A stretch of 64,000 bases of DNA from an uncultured Massilia sp. Its GTDB lineage: Bacteria; Pseudomonadota; Gammaproteobacteria; Burkholderiales; Burkholderiaceae. A model generated the notes under the pieces. That model was given only the letters and a program-made list of their open reading frames with translations. It ran no database searches and was not told where the DNA came from. Position numbers and translations under genes: made by a program. The stretch spans positions 129,288-193,287 of the forward strand of contig CAMLMV010000007.1 in NCBI GenBank assembly GCA_946481275.1, read 5' to 3'. This document shows positions 31,912 through 43,846 of this stretch, piece by piece (positions within the stretch are counted from its first letter, which is position 1; each line of letters starts with the position of its first letter).

Positions 31912-32834
31912 CTATGCAAACGGGTTGGCGGTGGCGGCCCGCCACACGACCCGGTTCCTGCCTTCCTGCTTGGCGCGGTACAGGTGTTCGTCCGCCGCCT
32001 CGAACAATTCGGCCGCGCTCTCCGGTCCATGGCCGCCGAGCGTCGCGCCGCCCACGCTGACCGTCAGCACCGGCGCTACCTGCGACGCCGCGTGCGGCAT
32101 TTCCAGCGTGGTGATCGCCGCGCAGATCTCGTCCACCACGTGGCGCGCCTGGACGATGTCCGTGTCCGGCAGCAGCAGCACCAGTTCCTCGCCGCCGTAG
32201 CGTGCCGCCAGGTCGGCCGGGCGGCGCAGGCCCGCGGCCGCCGTGCGCGCGATGGCGCGCAGGGCGCGGTCGCCGGCCGGGTGGCCGTAGTAGTCGTTGT
32301 ACTGCTTGAAGGCGTCGATGTCGAGCAGGGCCAGCGACAGCGGCCAGCCGTTGCGCTGGGCGCGCTGCCATTCCTGCGCGTACAGCTCGTCGAAGCGGCG
32401 CCGGTTCGCCAGTTCCGTCAGGCCGTCCACGTGCGCCAGGCGTTCCAGCATGCGGCGCTGGCGCACGAGCTGCAGGTGCAGCGCCACGCGCGCCATCACG
32501 ACGGTGGCGTTGAAGGGTTTGGCGATGTAGTCGGCGGCGCCCAGTTTGAGGCCGTTCGCCTCGTCTTCCGGGCGGTCCAGGCCGGAGATGAAGATCACGG
32601 CGATCTGCTCCGTCTGCGGATCGGCGCGCAGCCGGCGCAGCACTTCGTAGCCGTCCAGGTCGGGCATCATCACGTCGAGCAAAATCAGGTCCGGCGCGTG
32701 GCGCGTGGCCCGTTCCAGCGCCTGTTCGCCGTTCTTCGCCAGCAGCACCGTGTATTCCGGCTTGAGCAGCTCGGCCAGCACCTGGCGGTTGATCACGTCG
32801 TCGTCGGCGATCAGGACTTTTTGCGGTTCCACGT

Positions 32835-32838
<4 letters not shown>
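31912..32838 (-). CDS. Response regulator with GGDEF diguanylate cyclase domain
   Basis: A 308-residue PleD-like protein. The receiver domain has the phospho-acceptor Asp55 ([10 protein letters not shown]). The GGDEF domain carries the active motif GGEEL (residues 215-219) and the inhibitory I-site RPAD (206-209), five residues before it, so it should make cyclic di-GMP with product inhibition. It starts at GTG overlapping the kinase stop (GTGA), so it is translationally coupled to the hybrid kinase whose HPt domain is the likely phosphodonor. Confidence 0.93.
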
Positions 32839-36272
<3,434 letters not shown>

Positions 36273-36275
36273 CGT

Positions 36276-37646
36276 TTATCCTTGATGGGCGGCGGGCTGG
36301 GCACGCCCGGTGAAACGGCGCTCGAGGGCATTGACCCAGCGCGGCGCCTTGTCGTCATTGTGCCAGCCGTGGACGGCGTCGCCGACTTCGCCGAGCAGCG
36401 TGTCCGGCAGTTTCAGCGGGCGGGTCTCGTCCATCAGCAGCTTGACCGTGAGGTTGTAGCCGAGGATGCGCGTGACGAGGCGCGAGATCGAGAAGCCGGG
36501 GAACACGAGGCGCGCGATGGCGTCGACGCCGCGGATGAAGCCGAACACCAGCACGAACAGGCCGCGCGACAGCAGCGACACGCGCTTGTCCAGGCCCAGG
36601 TCGCGCGACGCCTCCTTGCCGATCAGGTGGCGCGTCAGGAGGACCGGGAACGGCTTCAGGATGCGCAGCGGGAGGTAGCGCTGGATCGTCGCCATCAGCG
36701 CGGCGGCCAGCGCCGGGCGCGGGTCGTCCTTGCGCTGCTGGACGCGGGCCTCCGCCTGGATGGCCGTGAACATGCGTTCCGCGTCCGCCATCGTGTCCGT
36801 CATCTGCTCGCGCTCGATGCCGAGCACCGCGCCCAGCACGTTCCACGCGTGCATGTAGGCTTCCTCGTCGCCCCGGTCCAGGCGCAGGCCCAGGCGGCGC
36901 AGGCCCTGCAGGAACACGTAGTTGAAGGTCAGCAGCGTGTAGCCCAGTTCTTCCTGGTTGCAGGGCAGGCCGAGGCGGTCGATGTCCCAGCCGTGCGCGT
37001 ACAGCACCTGCGGCATCGTCTTGCCCTGCGCCAGCAAACGCTTGAGGCGGCGCGGCGCCACGAGGGCCTCGGCCACGTCGCCCCGCAGCACGAGGTGGCG
37101 GATCACCGCGTGGATCAGGCGCACCTTGATGGCCTGCGCGACGCCGCCGCCGTTCGACGCCGTAAGCCCGCCGCGCATCATGACGGGAAAGATCATGGCG
37201 GCGGTGGCGCGCACGCGGTAATCCGTGTGCTGTTCGAGTTCGCCGGCGGCGTGCAGCACGGCCGCGAGGTCGGGCATGATGTAGCACTGCGGCAGGCTGG
37301 CGCAGAACAGCAGCGTGCACGAGGCCATGCTCATTTCCATGAACAGCACTTCGGCCCGCGCGATCTTCGATGCGTCGGCCCAGTCGGGCAGCACGCGCGC
37401 CCTGGCGACGTAGTCTTCGAGCGCTTCGGCCATGCCGGGCGGCAGGCCGGGGCTGGCGCGCCAGCCGTCCAGGTCGCCGTTCAACTGCCAGCGCGCGATC
37501 TCCCTGTTCAGGAGGCCGATCGTGGCCATGTCCGGACCGCCGGGCTGGCCGGGGCCGAGGATGCGCGCGATGGTGGCGTCGGCCAGCGGGTCGGCACGCA
37601 GCGCCGGGTTGTCGACGAGGCCGGGTTCGAGGGCGTCGCGTCTCAT
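36276..37646 (-). CDS. DUF2236 / MpaB-like oxygenase family protein
   Basis: A 456-residue protein of the family containing latex-clearing protein Lcp and MpaB, haem b enzymes that cleave polyisoprenoid chains. Arg144, Thr148 (RVRAT) and His179 (RLIHAVIRH) match the spacing of Lcp Arg164, Thr168 and the haem-ligand His198. No signal peptide is evident. It starts in an ATGA overlap with the carotenoid-type gene and ends 3 bp before the hybrid kinase. Its substrate could be an isoprenoid such as a carotenoid, suggested by its neighbour, not by direct evidence. Confidence 0.85.
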   Translation of the reverse strand: MRRDALEPGLVDNPALRADPLADATIARILGPGQPGGPDMATIGLLNREIARWQLNGDLDGWRASPGLPPGMAEALEDYVARARVLPDWADASKIARAEVLFMEMSMASCTLLFCASLPQCYIMPDLAAVLHAAGELEQHTDYRVRATAAMIFPVMMRGGLTASNGGGVAQAIKVRLIHAVIRHLVLRGDVAEALVAPRRLKRLLAQGKTMPQVLYAHGWDIDRLGLPCNQEELGYTLLTFNYVFLQGLRRLGLRLDRGDEEAYMHAWNVLGAVLGIEREQMTDTMADAERMFTAIQAEARVQQRKDDPRPALAAALMATIQRYLPLRILKPFPVLLTRHLIGKEASRDLGLDKRVSLLSRGLFVLVFGFIRGVDAIARLVFPGFSISRLVTRILGYNLTVKLLMDETRPLKLPDTLLGEVGDAVHGWHNDDKAPRWVNALERRFTGRAQPAAHQG

Positions 37647-38518
37647 GCGGCCTCCTTCAGCGCGTCGGCCGGCACGGCAGGGGCCTGTTCATCGGCCGCA
37701 GGGCGCGCCAGGATGCCTTGCCAGCGCAGCAGGCCGATGGTGGCCGCGAGCAGCGGGAAGCCCATCGCGAACAGCGCGATCGTGCGCGCCTCGACGGGGT
37801 AGCCGAGCAGCACCTGGAACACCATCAGGCCGGCGTAGACGCCCAGCGGCACGAACACGTGGCGCATCGTCGGCAGCACCGAGCCTGCGTCCGCGGCCGT
37901 CGTGCGTACGCGCGCGAGGCGGCGGAACGCGAACAGGATCGCGAACGACACCGTCATCCAGCCGGCGAAGCCCTGCACGGTCTCGCCGAACCACCAGCCG
38001 TCCTTCTCCGTCATGATCCAGGCCTTCAGCACGTAGACCATGTACGGGTCGACGCCCAGGTCGTAGCACGTGACGACCATCGCGCCCAGCAGCGCCATGA
38101 TGGCGTCGTGGCCCAGCGACGCGGGCCGGTCGACGGGATCCTGCCACACGATCAGGTTGGCGATCACGTAGCCGATGTACGCCAGCGCGAACCACATCAG
38201 CGGAATCACGACGGGGACGTCGCCCAGGGCCGGCCCGAGCACGGGCGTGTACGTGTAGCTGCCGAAGAACCAGCCGTACGACGACCCGAGCTGCTCGGCG
38301 AGCCAGCCGAAGCTCGTGGCGATGGCGACGAGGCGCAGCGCGGCGCCGCCGCCCAGCAGGTGGGCGGCGCTGGCCCAGCAGCAGCCGAACATCAGCAGCG
38401 AGCTGGCGACGAGGGCGACGGTGGTGTCGCCGCCGATGCGTTTGGCCAGGACGAGGAGGAAGACCGCCAGCAGGGTGGCGGCAATGACGGGCAGACGACG
38501 GCGCAGCAATGGGGTCAT
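37643..38518 (-). CDS. Carotenoid biosynthesis protein (DUF422/CruF-like)
   Basis: A 291-residue membrane protein with about seven helices. The central segment GWFFGSYTYTPVLGPALGDVP followed by PLMWFALAYIGYVIANLIV is typical of the DUF422 group, which includes the C50 carotenoid hydratase CruF. I chose ATG 38518, with GGAG six bases upstream. No other carotenoid genes (crtB, crtI, crtY) are in the window. It heads the series that leads through DUF2236 to the hybrid kinase. Confidence 0.85.
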   Translation of the reverse strand: MTPLLRRRLPVIAATLLAVFLLVLAKRIGGDTTVALVASSLLMFGCCWASAAHLLGGGAALRLVAIATSFGWLAEQLGSSYGWFFGSYTYTPVLGPALGDVPVVIPLMWFALAYIGYVIANLIVWQDPVDRPASLGHDAIMALLGAMVVTCYDLGVDPYMVYVLKAWIMTEKDGWWFGETVQGFAGWMTVSFAILFAFRRLARVRTTAADAGSVLPTMRHVFVPLGVYAGLMVFQVLLGYPVEARTIALFAMGFPLLAATIGLLRWQGILARPAADEQAPAVPADALKEAA

Positions 38519-38549
38519 ATGAGGCTCCAGGGGCACGACGTAACGATGA

Positions 38550-38580
38550 AAAATGCGGCCGCCGAAAGGGCGGCGGCCGC
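38550..38580 (-). terminator. Terminator of the TonB receptor gene
   Basis: GCGGCCGCC and GGCGGCCGC form a 9-bp stem, followed on the minus strand by ATTTTTC. It begins 9 bp after the receptor's stop codon and separates it from the carotenoid-type operon. Confidence 0.8.
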
Positions 38581-38588
38581 GCTTGAAA

Positions 38589-40832
38589 TCAGAAGCGGTA
38601 GTCGAAACGGACGTCGGCCGTGCGCGGCTCGGTCGGCACGGCGAGGCCCGACGAACTGATCGTCATCGGCCGCACCTTGTCCTCGACGTTGCGCACGCGG
38701 GCGAGTACGCTCCACGGCGCGCCATCCGGTTCCCAACCGAGGCGCAGGTCGGATTCCGTATGGCCGGGGACGCGGAACTTCAGGCCCGCCTGCGGCACGC
38801 CCAGCAGGTAGCCGGCGCTGGCGCGGGTGCCCGCGCCGGCCGTCAGCATGCCGCCGCCGAGATGTACTCGGTGTTCCCAGCCGAGCGACAGGGTGCGGGC
38901 CGGCGTGCGGTCCAGCTTGACGCCGGCCCAGGAATGCACGCCGTCCGGCATGTAGCTGGCGTAGTGCGCGTCGAGCAGCGTGAGGGCGTACGTGAAGCGG
39001 TCGGCGCTCGTGGCGAGCACCTGGCCGTCCGCTTCCAGGCCGCGGATGGACGCGGCGCCCGCGTTCGTCGTCACGAAGCGCGGCCGGCCGCTCACGACGA
39101 CTTCGTTCGACAGCTGCAGGTTGCGGTAGTCATAGTGGAAGAGGGCGACGTTCAGGCTCGCGCGGCGCGCCCAGAAGCGGGTCTTGAGGCCCGCCTCGTA
39201 GGCGCGCACGGTCTCCGGCTGGTACGTGAGGCTGGAAGGCGGCGCCGCGTCCGCGGTGGGGCAGGTGTAGCCGGCCGTCTTGTTGCCGGCCACGCAGCCG
39301 TCGTTGAAGCCGCCGGCCTTGTAGCCGGTCGCGATCGAGCCGTAGACGAGCGTGTCCGGCGCCAGGTCGGCATCGAGGCCCAGGCGCCACGTCGTCTTGT
39401 CGGTGGAGAGGCTGCCGGTGTTCAGCTCGCGCAGGTCGGTGGCCGGGTCGAACGCCGCCGCGCGCTGGTAGCCGATATAGCCGATGCGCTTCTTGTCGTC
39501 CTGCGTGTAGCGGGCGCCGGCCGTCGCGCGCAGGCCGTCCGCGACGCGCACTGTCGCCTGTGCGAACACGGCCTTGCTGCGCGCTTCGACGGGGTCGTTG
39601 CCGAACACGTAGTACGGCGGCAGGCCGATGGCTTGCAGGTCGCGGAAATAATAGGTGTCGCGCGCGCGTTCGCGGAACCAGTACGCGCCGCCCTGGGCGC
39701 TGATCGGACCGGCGCCGTTCGTCGCGAGGCGCAACTCGTGCGAGTCCTGATCGTACGTGCCCGTGAACGGCTGGCGCACGCCCAGCGTGACCGTCGGCAC
39801 GACCCGGTAGTAGAAGTTGTACAGGTAGTCGTGATCGAAGTTGCGGTGCGCGCCCAGCCACGACAGGGTCGCGGGGCCCAGGTCCCAGTCCAGGTTCGCA
39901 GTGAAGCTGGACGTCTTCTTGTGCGAATGGCCCTGCTCGAATCGGGTGTTCGGCGGGTTGAAGCGGTACGTGAGCTGGCGGTCGGTCGAATCGCCGTTCC
40001 ACACGGGCTGGCCGGTCGCGATGCCGTTGTAGAAATTCGAGTCGGGCACCGTGCTGTCATTGTTGCTGTCGTCGCGGCTCGCTTCGTAGCGCACGAGCAG
40101 CTTCGCGCTGGGGCCGAGCGTGAGCCGCGCGGACAGGCGCGCGGCGCGGTCGTCCCGGTCCAGGCCCAGGCCGCGCGGCGTGTTCGAGCCGTTCTTCAGC
40201 CAGGCATCGTGTTCGTTCCAGGTGGCGGCGGCGCGCAGCGCCAGCACGCCGTTCACCGGCACGTTGACCATGGCGCCGACCTTGCGCTCGCCCCGGTTAC
40301 CGAAGGCGGCGTTGACGTCGCCCTCGAAGCGGTCGACGGGCGCTTTCGTGATCACGTTGACGACGCCGGCCGTCGTGTTGCGGCCGTACAGCGTGCCCTG
40401 CGGACCGCGCAGCACTTCGACGCGCTCGACATCGTACAGCGCCACGTTCTGGCTCTGCGGCCGCGCGATGTACACGCCGTCGACAAGGAAGCCGGCCGAC
40501 GGGTCGCCCTTTTCCGTGACGTCCACGTTCGACACGCCGCGGATCGTGATGTGCAGGCCGTCGTACGAATTTTCCAGATACGTATTGGGCAGGCGCGCGG
40601 CGATGGCGCCGGGCGTGTCGACGCCGAGTGCATCGAGATCCGCCGCCGTGAGCACCGTTTGCGCCACCGGCGTCTTCGATGCCGGCGCCGCCGTGCGCTG
40701 CGCCGTGACGATCACCTCCTGGATGCCGTCGCCCTGTGTCTCCACCTGCGCGCACGCCGGCGCGCTCCATGCGATCGCGGCGATCGACATGGCGAGCAGG
40801 TTGGGGGTCAACCGACCCTGCTGATTCTTCAT
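38589..40832 (-). CDS. TonB-dependent outer-membrane receptor
   Basis: A 747-residue receptor. It has a signal peptide (about 1-29), a TonB box-like IQEVIVTAQR, a plug domain with VDGVYIARPQ and VEVLRGPQGTLYGRNTTAGVVNVIT, and a 22-strand barrel that ends ADVRFDYRF with the terminal Phe. The sequence type (LRGPQGTLYGRN) is common among receptors for iron chelates or hydrophobic substrates in this group; the ligand is unknown. Two copies of CACAAAGTG lie 155-185 bp upstream. The receptor is not in an operon with neighbours. Confidence 0.93.
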   Translation of the reverse strand: MKNQQGRLTPNLLAMSIAAIAWSAPACAQVETQGDGIQEVIVTAQRTAAPASKTPVAQTVLTAADLDALGVDTPGAIAARLPNTYLENSYDGLHITIRGVSNVDVTEKGDPSAGFLVDGVYIARPQSQNVALYDVERVEVLRGPQGTLYGRNTTAGVVNVITKAPVDRFEGDVNAAFGNRGERKVGAMVNVPVNGVLALRAAATWNEHDAWLKNGSNTPRGLGLDRDDRAARLSARLTLGPSAKLLVRYEASRDDSNNDSTVPDSNFYNGIATGQPVWNGDSTDRQLTYRFNPPNTRFEQGHSHKKTSSFTANLDWDLGPATLSWLGAHRNFDHDYLYNFYYRVVPTVTLGVRQPFTGTYDQDSHELRLATNGAGPISAQGGAYWFRERARDTYYFRDLQAIGLPPYYVFGNDPVEARSKAVFAQATVRVADGLRATAGARYTQDDKKRIGYIGYQRAAAFDPATDLRELNTGSLSTDKTTWRLGLDADLAPDTLVYGSIATGYKAGGFNDGCVAGNKTAGYTCPTADAAPPSSLTYQPETVRAYEAGLKTRFWARRASLNVALFHYDYRNLQLSNEVVVSGRPRFVTTNAGAASIRGLEADGQVLATSADRFTYALTLLDAHYASYMPDGVHSWAGVKLDRTPARTLSLGWEHRVHLGGGMLTAGAGTRASAGYLLGVPQAGLKFRVPGHTESDLRLGWEPDGAPWSVLARVRNVEDKVRPMTISSSGLAVPTEPRTADVRFDYRF

Positions 40833-40963
40833 GAACTATCCCAGTTTTTTTATAGTCGTTGCTTGGTGCGCCGTGTCTTTTTGCACTGGCGTCGCCTGCC
40901 TGCGTGATTTTCGTGAGAGTTTATTGCAGACGGGTGAAACGAAGGAGTCTATCAGGTAGTGCG

Positions 40964-40984
40964 AACGGGAAATAGTGTCCCGTT
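40964..40984. promoter_or_regulatory. 7-bp dyad upstream of the TonB receptor gene
   Basis: AACGGGA-AATAGTG-TCCCGTT is a perfect dyad about 130 bp before the receptor start codon. An operator or short hairpin is possible. Confidence 0.4.
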
Positions 40985-40986
40985 AC

Positions 40987-41017
40987 CACAAAGTGATGCA
41001 AAATCGTTCACAAAGTG
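40987..41017. repeat. Direct repeat CACAAAGTG x2, 22 bp apart
   Basis: Exact copies at 40987-40995 and 41009-41017 are two helical turns apart, as expected when two monomers bind the same DNA face. They lie upstream of the TonB receptor gene. Confidence 0.5.
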
Positions 41018-41119
41018 CCGTTTCCGGGGCCAGGGGCGTGGTCTTCCCGAAAATGTTGTCATGCCGGGCCGTGTCGGCGCGCGACCGACCTCGCGCAAAC
41101 GCCTGCTTATGCTGGGCGC

Positions 41120-41327
41120 ATGACGACATCGTCCCAACCCCGCGGGCGCGTGCTGGTGCCGACCTTCGAACGGGCGCACTTCATCGCCCGCGCGCTCACG
41201 AGCCTGCAGGCCCGGGCGCTGGACGCGAGGTGTTCTCGAGTCCGACGACCTCGACCGCCTGTACTGGGGGCGTCTGGACGTCGGGTCTTCTTCCATCGTC
41301 GCGGACACTTCGCTCGGCGCATGTTAG
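41120..41327 (+). pseudogene. Glycosyltransferase family 2 remnant, internally deleted and frameshifted
   Basis: The first frame encodes MTTSSQPRGRVLVPTFERAH, then FIARALTSLQARALDA, the typical N-terminus of GT2 enzymes (VLVPTFNRAHFI...). After about 36 codons the sequence jumps; a different frame then reads VLESDDLDRLYWGRLDVGSS to a TAG at 41325. Most of the catalytic domain is missing. The IS1595-family element inserted one base after this stop, outside the remnant. Confidence 0.6.
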
Positions 41328-41335
41328 TTTTTCAA

Positions 41336-42405
41336 GGCTGTGTTCGCGGTAAGTCGGTAACCCGTCCGTCTAGCCGAGCTGGGCCGCAGCGCACAGCAGA
41401 TGAGCCGGCTTCGTGAGGCGACCATCGTCGAGCACACGCTGCCATCCCGAGTAATGGATCAGGTAGCGGCTCGCCACGCCGCGGAACCGCACCAGCCAGC
41501 TTTTGAAACGGCTGTGCCAGCTGTTCACGTTTTGAATGTGGATCGCGCCACGCACGCGAACGCCGCCTTGCACGTTCACCGCTTCATGCGTGATGCCAGC
41601 CTGCTCCGCGTAATGTCGATAGACGATGGCTCCGTCGCTGATCAGTAGAACGTCGGCTGGCAGCACAGGCGTGAGGCACTCATGCAATTGCTCCACCGTC
41701 ACCGGGCCGCGCCCCGTGTGAAAATCGAGCGTCCGGCCGCTGCGGTCGCGCGCGATGAGCAGACAGTCGTGTTCCCGATTGATACCGCGCCGCTTGGCGA
41801 CGCCGCCACGTTTTCGGGGTGGCCGCGTCAGGTTGCGCGCACCCTTCTGCGATTCGAGGCGATATGTCTCGTCGGCTTCGACGATGGCCGACAATGTCGC
41901 CGGCCGGTCGCGCATGGCGCCGCGCACGAACCGGTGGCGCCACCGGAAGCTGGTCGTCCGATGTACGCCGACGACTTGCGCGGTATCACGGACCGTGCGC
42001 GATTCGAGCACGCATTGCAGGTACGGTAGCCAGAGTTCCTTCTTGCGCAGCCGTGCCAGGGGCGTACCGGTCAATGCATTATGGCTGCGCCCGCATTTGA
42101 GGCAACGGAAGCGTTGCAGTCCGCTCGCCTGTCCGCAGCGGTGCTTGCGGGCGCAGCCGCAGTGCGGACACGGCCGTCCTGCCGCCGCCTGCTCGATCAG
42201 GGCGATGCACTCGCCCGGATGCGCGATGCCGGCGATCCATTCCCGTAGCCGGGCCAGGTCGCCCGCAGACAACTGCGCCGCCGCCAACATGGCGAACAAT
42301 TCGTCGAACGTCAGGCTGCGCATCGTCACTCCTCTTGAGTTAACTCGACGATGCGTCAGACCGCTACAACGAATTTCAGTTCACATAACTACCGCGAACA
42401 CAGCC
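41336..42405. mobile_element. IS1595-family insertion sequence, complete (1070 bp)
   Basis: Perfect 16-bp terminal inverted repeats GGCTGTGTTCGCGGTA (41336-41351) and its complement (42390-42405) bound the transposase gene. The flanking 8-bp direct repeat TTTTTCAA (41328-41335 and 42406-42413) is the target-site duplication. Intact ends, intact gene and perfect duplication indicate a recent insertion. It lies 47 bp upstream of the first LacI operator of the pectin locus. Confidence 0.93.
41370..42323 (-). CDS. IS1595-family transposase
   Basis: A 317-residue transposase. An N-terminal zinc ribbon (CPHCGCARKHRCGQASGLQRFRC, rest of finger CLKC) precedes a helix-turn-helix (TVRDTAQVVGVHRTTSFRWRHRF) and the ISXO2-like DDE domain beginning IVEADETYRLESQKG, with the second Asp in LLISDGAIVYRHY. 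ATG 42323 has GGAG at good spacing; the upstream in-frame GTG is less likely. No frameshift or internal stop is seen, so it should be functional. Confidence 0.93.
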   Translation of the reverse strand: MRSLTFDELFAMLAAAQLSAGDLARLREWIAGIAHPGECIALIEQAAAGRPCPHCGCARKHRCGQASGLQRFRCLKCGRSHNALTGTPLARLRKKELWLPYLQCVLESRTVRDTAQVVGVHRTTSFRWRHRFVRGAMRDRPATLSAIVEADETYRLESQKGARNLTRPPRKRGGVAKRRGINREHDCLLIARDRSGRTLDFHTGRGPVTVEQLHECLTPVLPADVLLISDGAIVYRHYAEQAGITHEAVNVQGGVRVRGAIHIQNVNSWHSRFKSWLVRFRGVASRYLIHYSGWQRVLDDGRLTKPAHLLCAAAQLG

Positions 42406-42451
42406 TTTTTCAAACTGTACCGGGCAGATATCGGAATGTTCTTGAAATGGG

Positions 42452-42487
42452 TTTTGCGTTAAACTGACCGCTTGATTTAACGTTAAA
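42452..42487. promoter_or_regulatory. Pair of LacI operators before the lipoprotein GH43 gene
   Basis: TTTTGCGTTAAA (42452-42463) and the palindrome core TTTAACGTTAAA (42476-42487; 16 bp perfect palindrome 42474-42489), 24 bp apart. The same motif recurs in pairs before the TonB receptor and in the lacI/lectin-GH43 gap. Confidence 0.75.
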
Positions 42488-42554
42488 TCTGCAGCGATCC
42501 AGCTCTGGTTTGCTGTCTTCACTTCCCCACGCTTGAGAAAGATTCACGCGAACG

Positions 42555-43652
42555 ATGAAAAATTCCTCCAACACACTCCGGTTGACGATGCGCTTGTTCC
42601 CTTTACTTCTGCTCGCCGCTTGCGGTGGCAGCACAAGCGGCGCCGTGCCCGTGCCGACGGCCGATGCCGTCCCTGTCGTGGCCGCTAAACCATTGCCAGA
42701 CTACATCGAAAACGGGGGCCTCAAAGGTGCTCTTGGCGTGCACGATCCAGTCATGATCAAGGGCGGCGATACCTACTACGTGTTCGGCACTTTTACCGGC
42801 ATCAAAAGCTCGAAGGACATGATCACCTGGACGAATGCCGGCGCAGTCTTCCCGGAGGGATTCAAGCTCGATTGGTGGAGCAAGGATATCCCACAAGGCG
42901 CCCAGATCTGGGCCCCCGACATCTCCTGGCACGACGGCAAGTACTGGATGTACTACGCCGTATCGGCCTGGATGAACTTTAATTCCAGCATTGGCCTCGC
43001 CACCAATACCACGCTGGACCCGTCAGACCCGGCCTATAAATGGGTCGACCAGGGCCAGGTCATTTCGTACAAAAATGGCGGCGCAGGGGTCAACGTCATC
43101 GACCCGAACGTGTTCATCGACAAGGACGGCAGGGCGTACCTGCTGTACGGCTCCTTCAAGGCCGGCTTGCGGATGGTCGAACTCGATCGCAAAACCGGCA
43201 AACTGCTGTCCGGAACGCCCACGCCCACCGTGCTCACGAAGTCTCTCGGCGAAGGCGTATTCCTGATCAAGGATCCGCAGTATTACTATATCTTTGCCTC
43301 GCGCGGCATCTGCTGCAGCGGCGCGAACAGCACCTACCAGATCGTGATGGGCCGCTCCAGGACGATCACCGGGCCCTACCTGGCCAAGGATGGCGGCAGC
43401 TGGGTCGACGACAAGTATTCGCTGCTGCTGGCGGGCGACGAAAACGAACCCGGTCGCGGGCATAACGGCATCTACTCGGAAGGCGGCACGACCTACCTGG
43501 TCTACCACGCCTATACCAAGGCGTTCGATTACAACTCGGTACTCAACATCAAGCCTCTCTACATGGACGCCGACGGCTGGCCGACCGTCACGCCAACCAG
43601 GACCAAATTCCAGATGGAGCCGTTCGAGCAGAAAGTTTTCGCAGGCAAGTGA
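42555..43652 (+). CDS. GH43 endo-arabinanase-type lipoprotein
   Basis: A 365-residue enzyme anchored as a lipoprotein (signal ending LLLAACGG). The propeller shows the catalytic Asp in HDPVMIKGGDTYY, the second Asp in IWAPDISWHDGKYWMYYAVS and a Glu in SLGEGVFLIKD. CCSGANSTYQIVMGRS is typical of arabinan endo-1,5-alpha-arabinosidases, and the later GRGHNGIYSEGGTTYLVYHAY holds the metal-coordinating His. It would trim arabinan at the cell surface. The start ATG lacks a strong Shine-Dalgarno; an ATG at codon 12 is possible. It lies 192 bp upstream of the TonB receptor, with its own LacI operator pair. Confidence 0.9.
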   Translation: MKNSSNTLRLTMRLFPLLLLAACGGSTSGAVPVPTADAVPVVAAKPLPDYIENGGLKGALGVHDPVMIKGGDTYYVFGTFTGIKSSKDMITWTNAGAVFPEGFKLDWWSKDIPQGAQIWAPDISWHDGKYWMYYAVSAWMNFNSSIGLATNTTLDPSDPAYKWVDQGQVISYKNGGAGVNVIDPNVFIDKDGRAYLLYGSFKAGLRMVELDRKTGKLLSGTPTPTVLTKSLGEGVFLIKDPQYYYIFASRGICCSGANSTYQIVMGRSRTITGPYLAKDGGSWVDDKYSLLLAGDENEPGRGHNGIYSEGGTTYLVYHAYTKAFDYNSVLNIKPLYMDADGWPTVTPTRTKFQMEPFEQKVFAGK

Positions 43653-43710
43653 GGACGGTTCCAAAAAACCACGGTGGGTGGACGGTCCCGCGATTTTTCT
43701 TGCGCTTTGG

Positions 43711-43786
43711 TTTTACGTTAAACTAGAATTCTTTCCGACCTGACATGCAACGCCCTTTTTTTTGCGCCGATTGGTTTAACGATAAA
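43711..43786. promoter_or_regulatory. Pair of LacI operators before the pectin-locus TonB receptor
   Basis: TTTTACGTTAAA (43711-43722) and TTTAACGATAAA (43775-43786), 64 bp apart (about six helical turns), each in a short GGTTT..AAACC dyad. Spacing would allow looping. Confidence 0.75.
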
Positions 43787-43846
43787 CCACTCGGGGTGAT
43801 TGTCCAGGTTTCATCGATAACAGTAAAAATCTTGAGGAGACATCAG

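Noticed and set aside
38553..40907. 784-codon plus-strand frame over the TonB receptor
   Set aside because: Antisense to plug and barrel motifs; repeated RR/VQ/EH content without structure.
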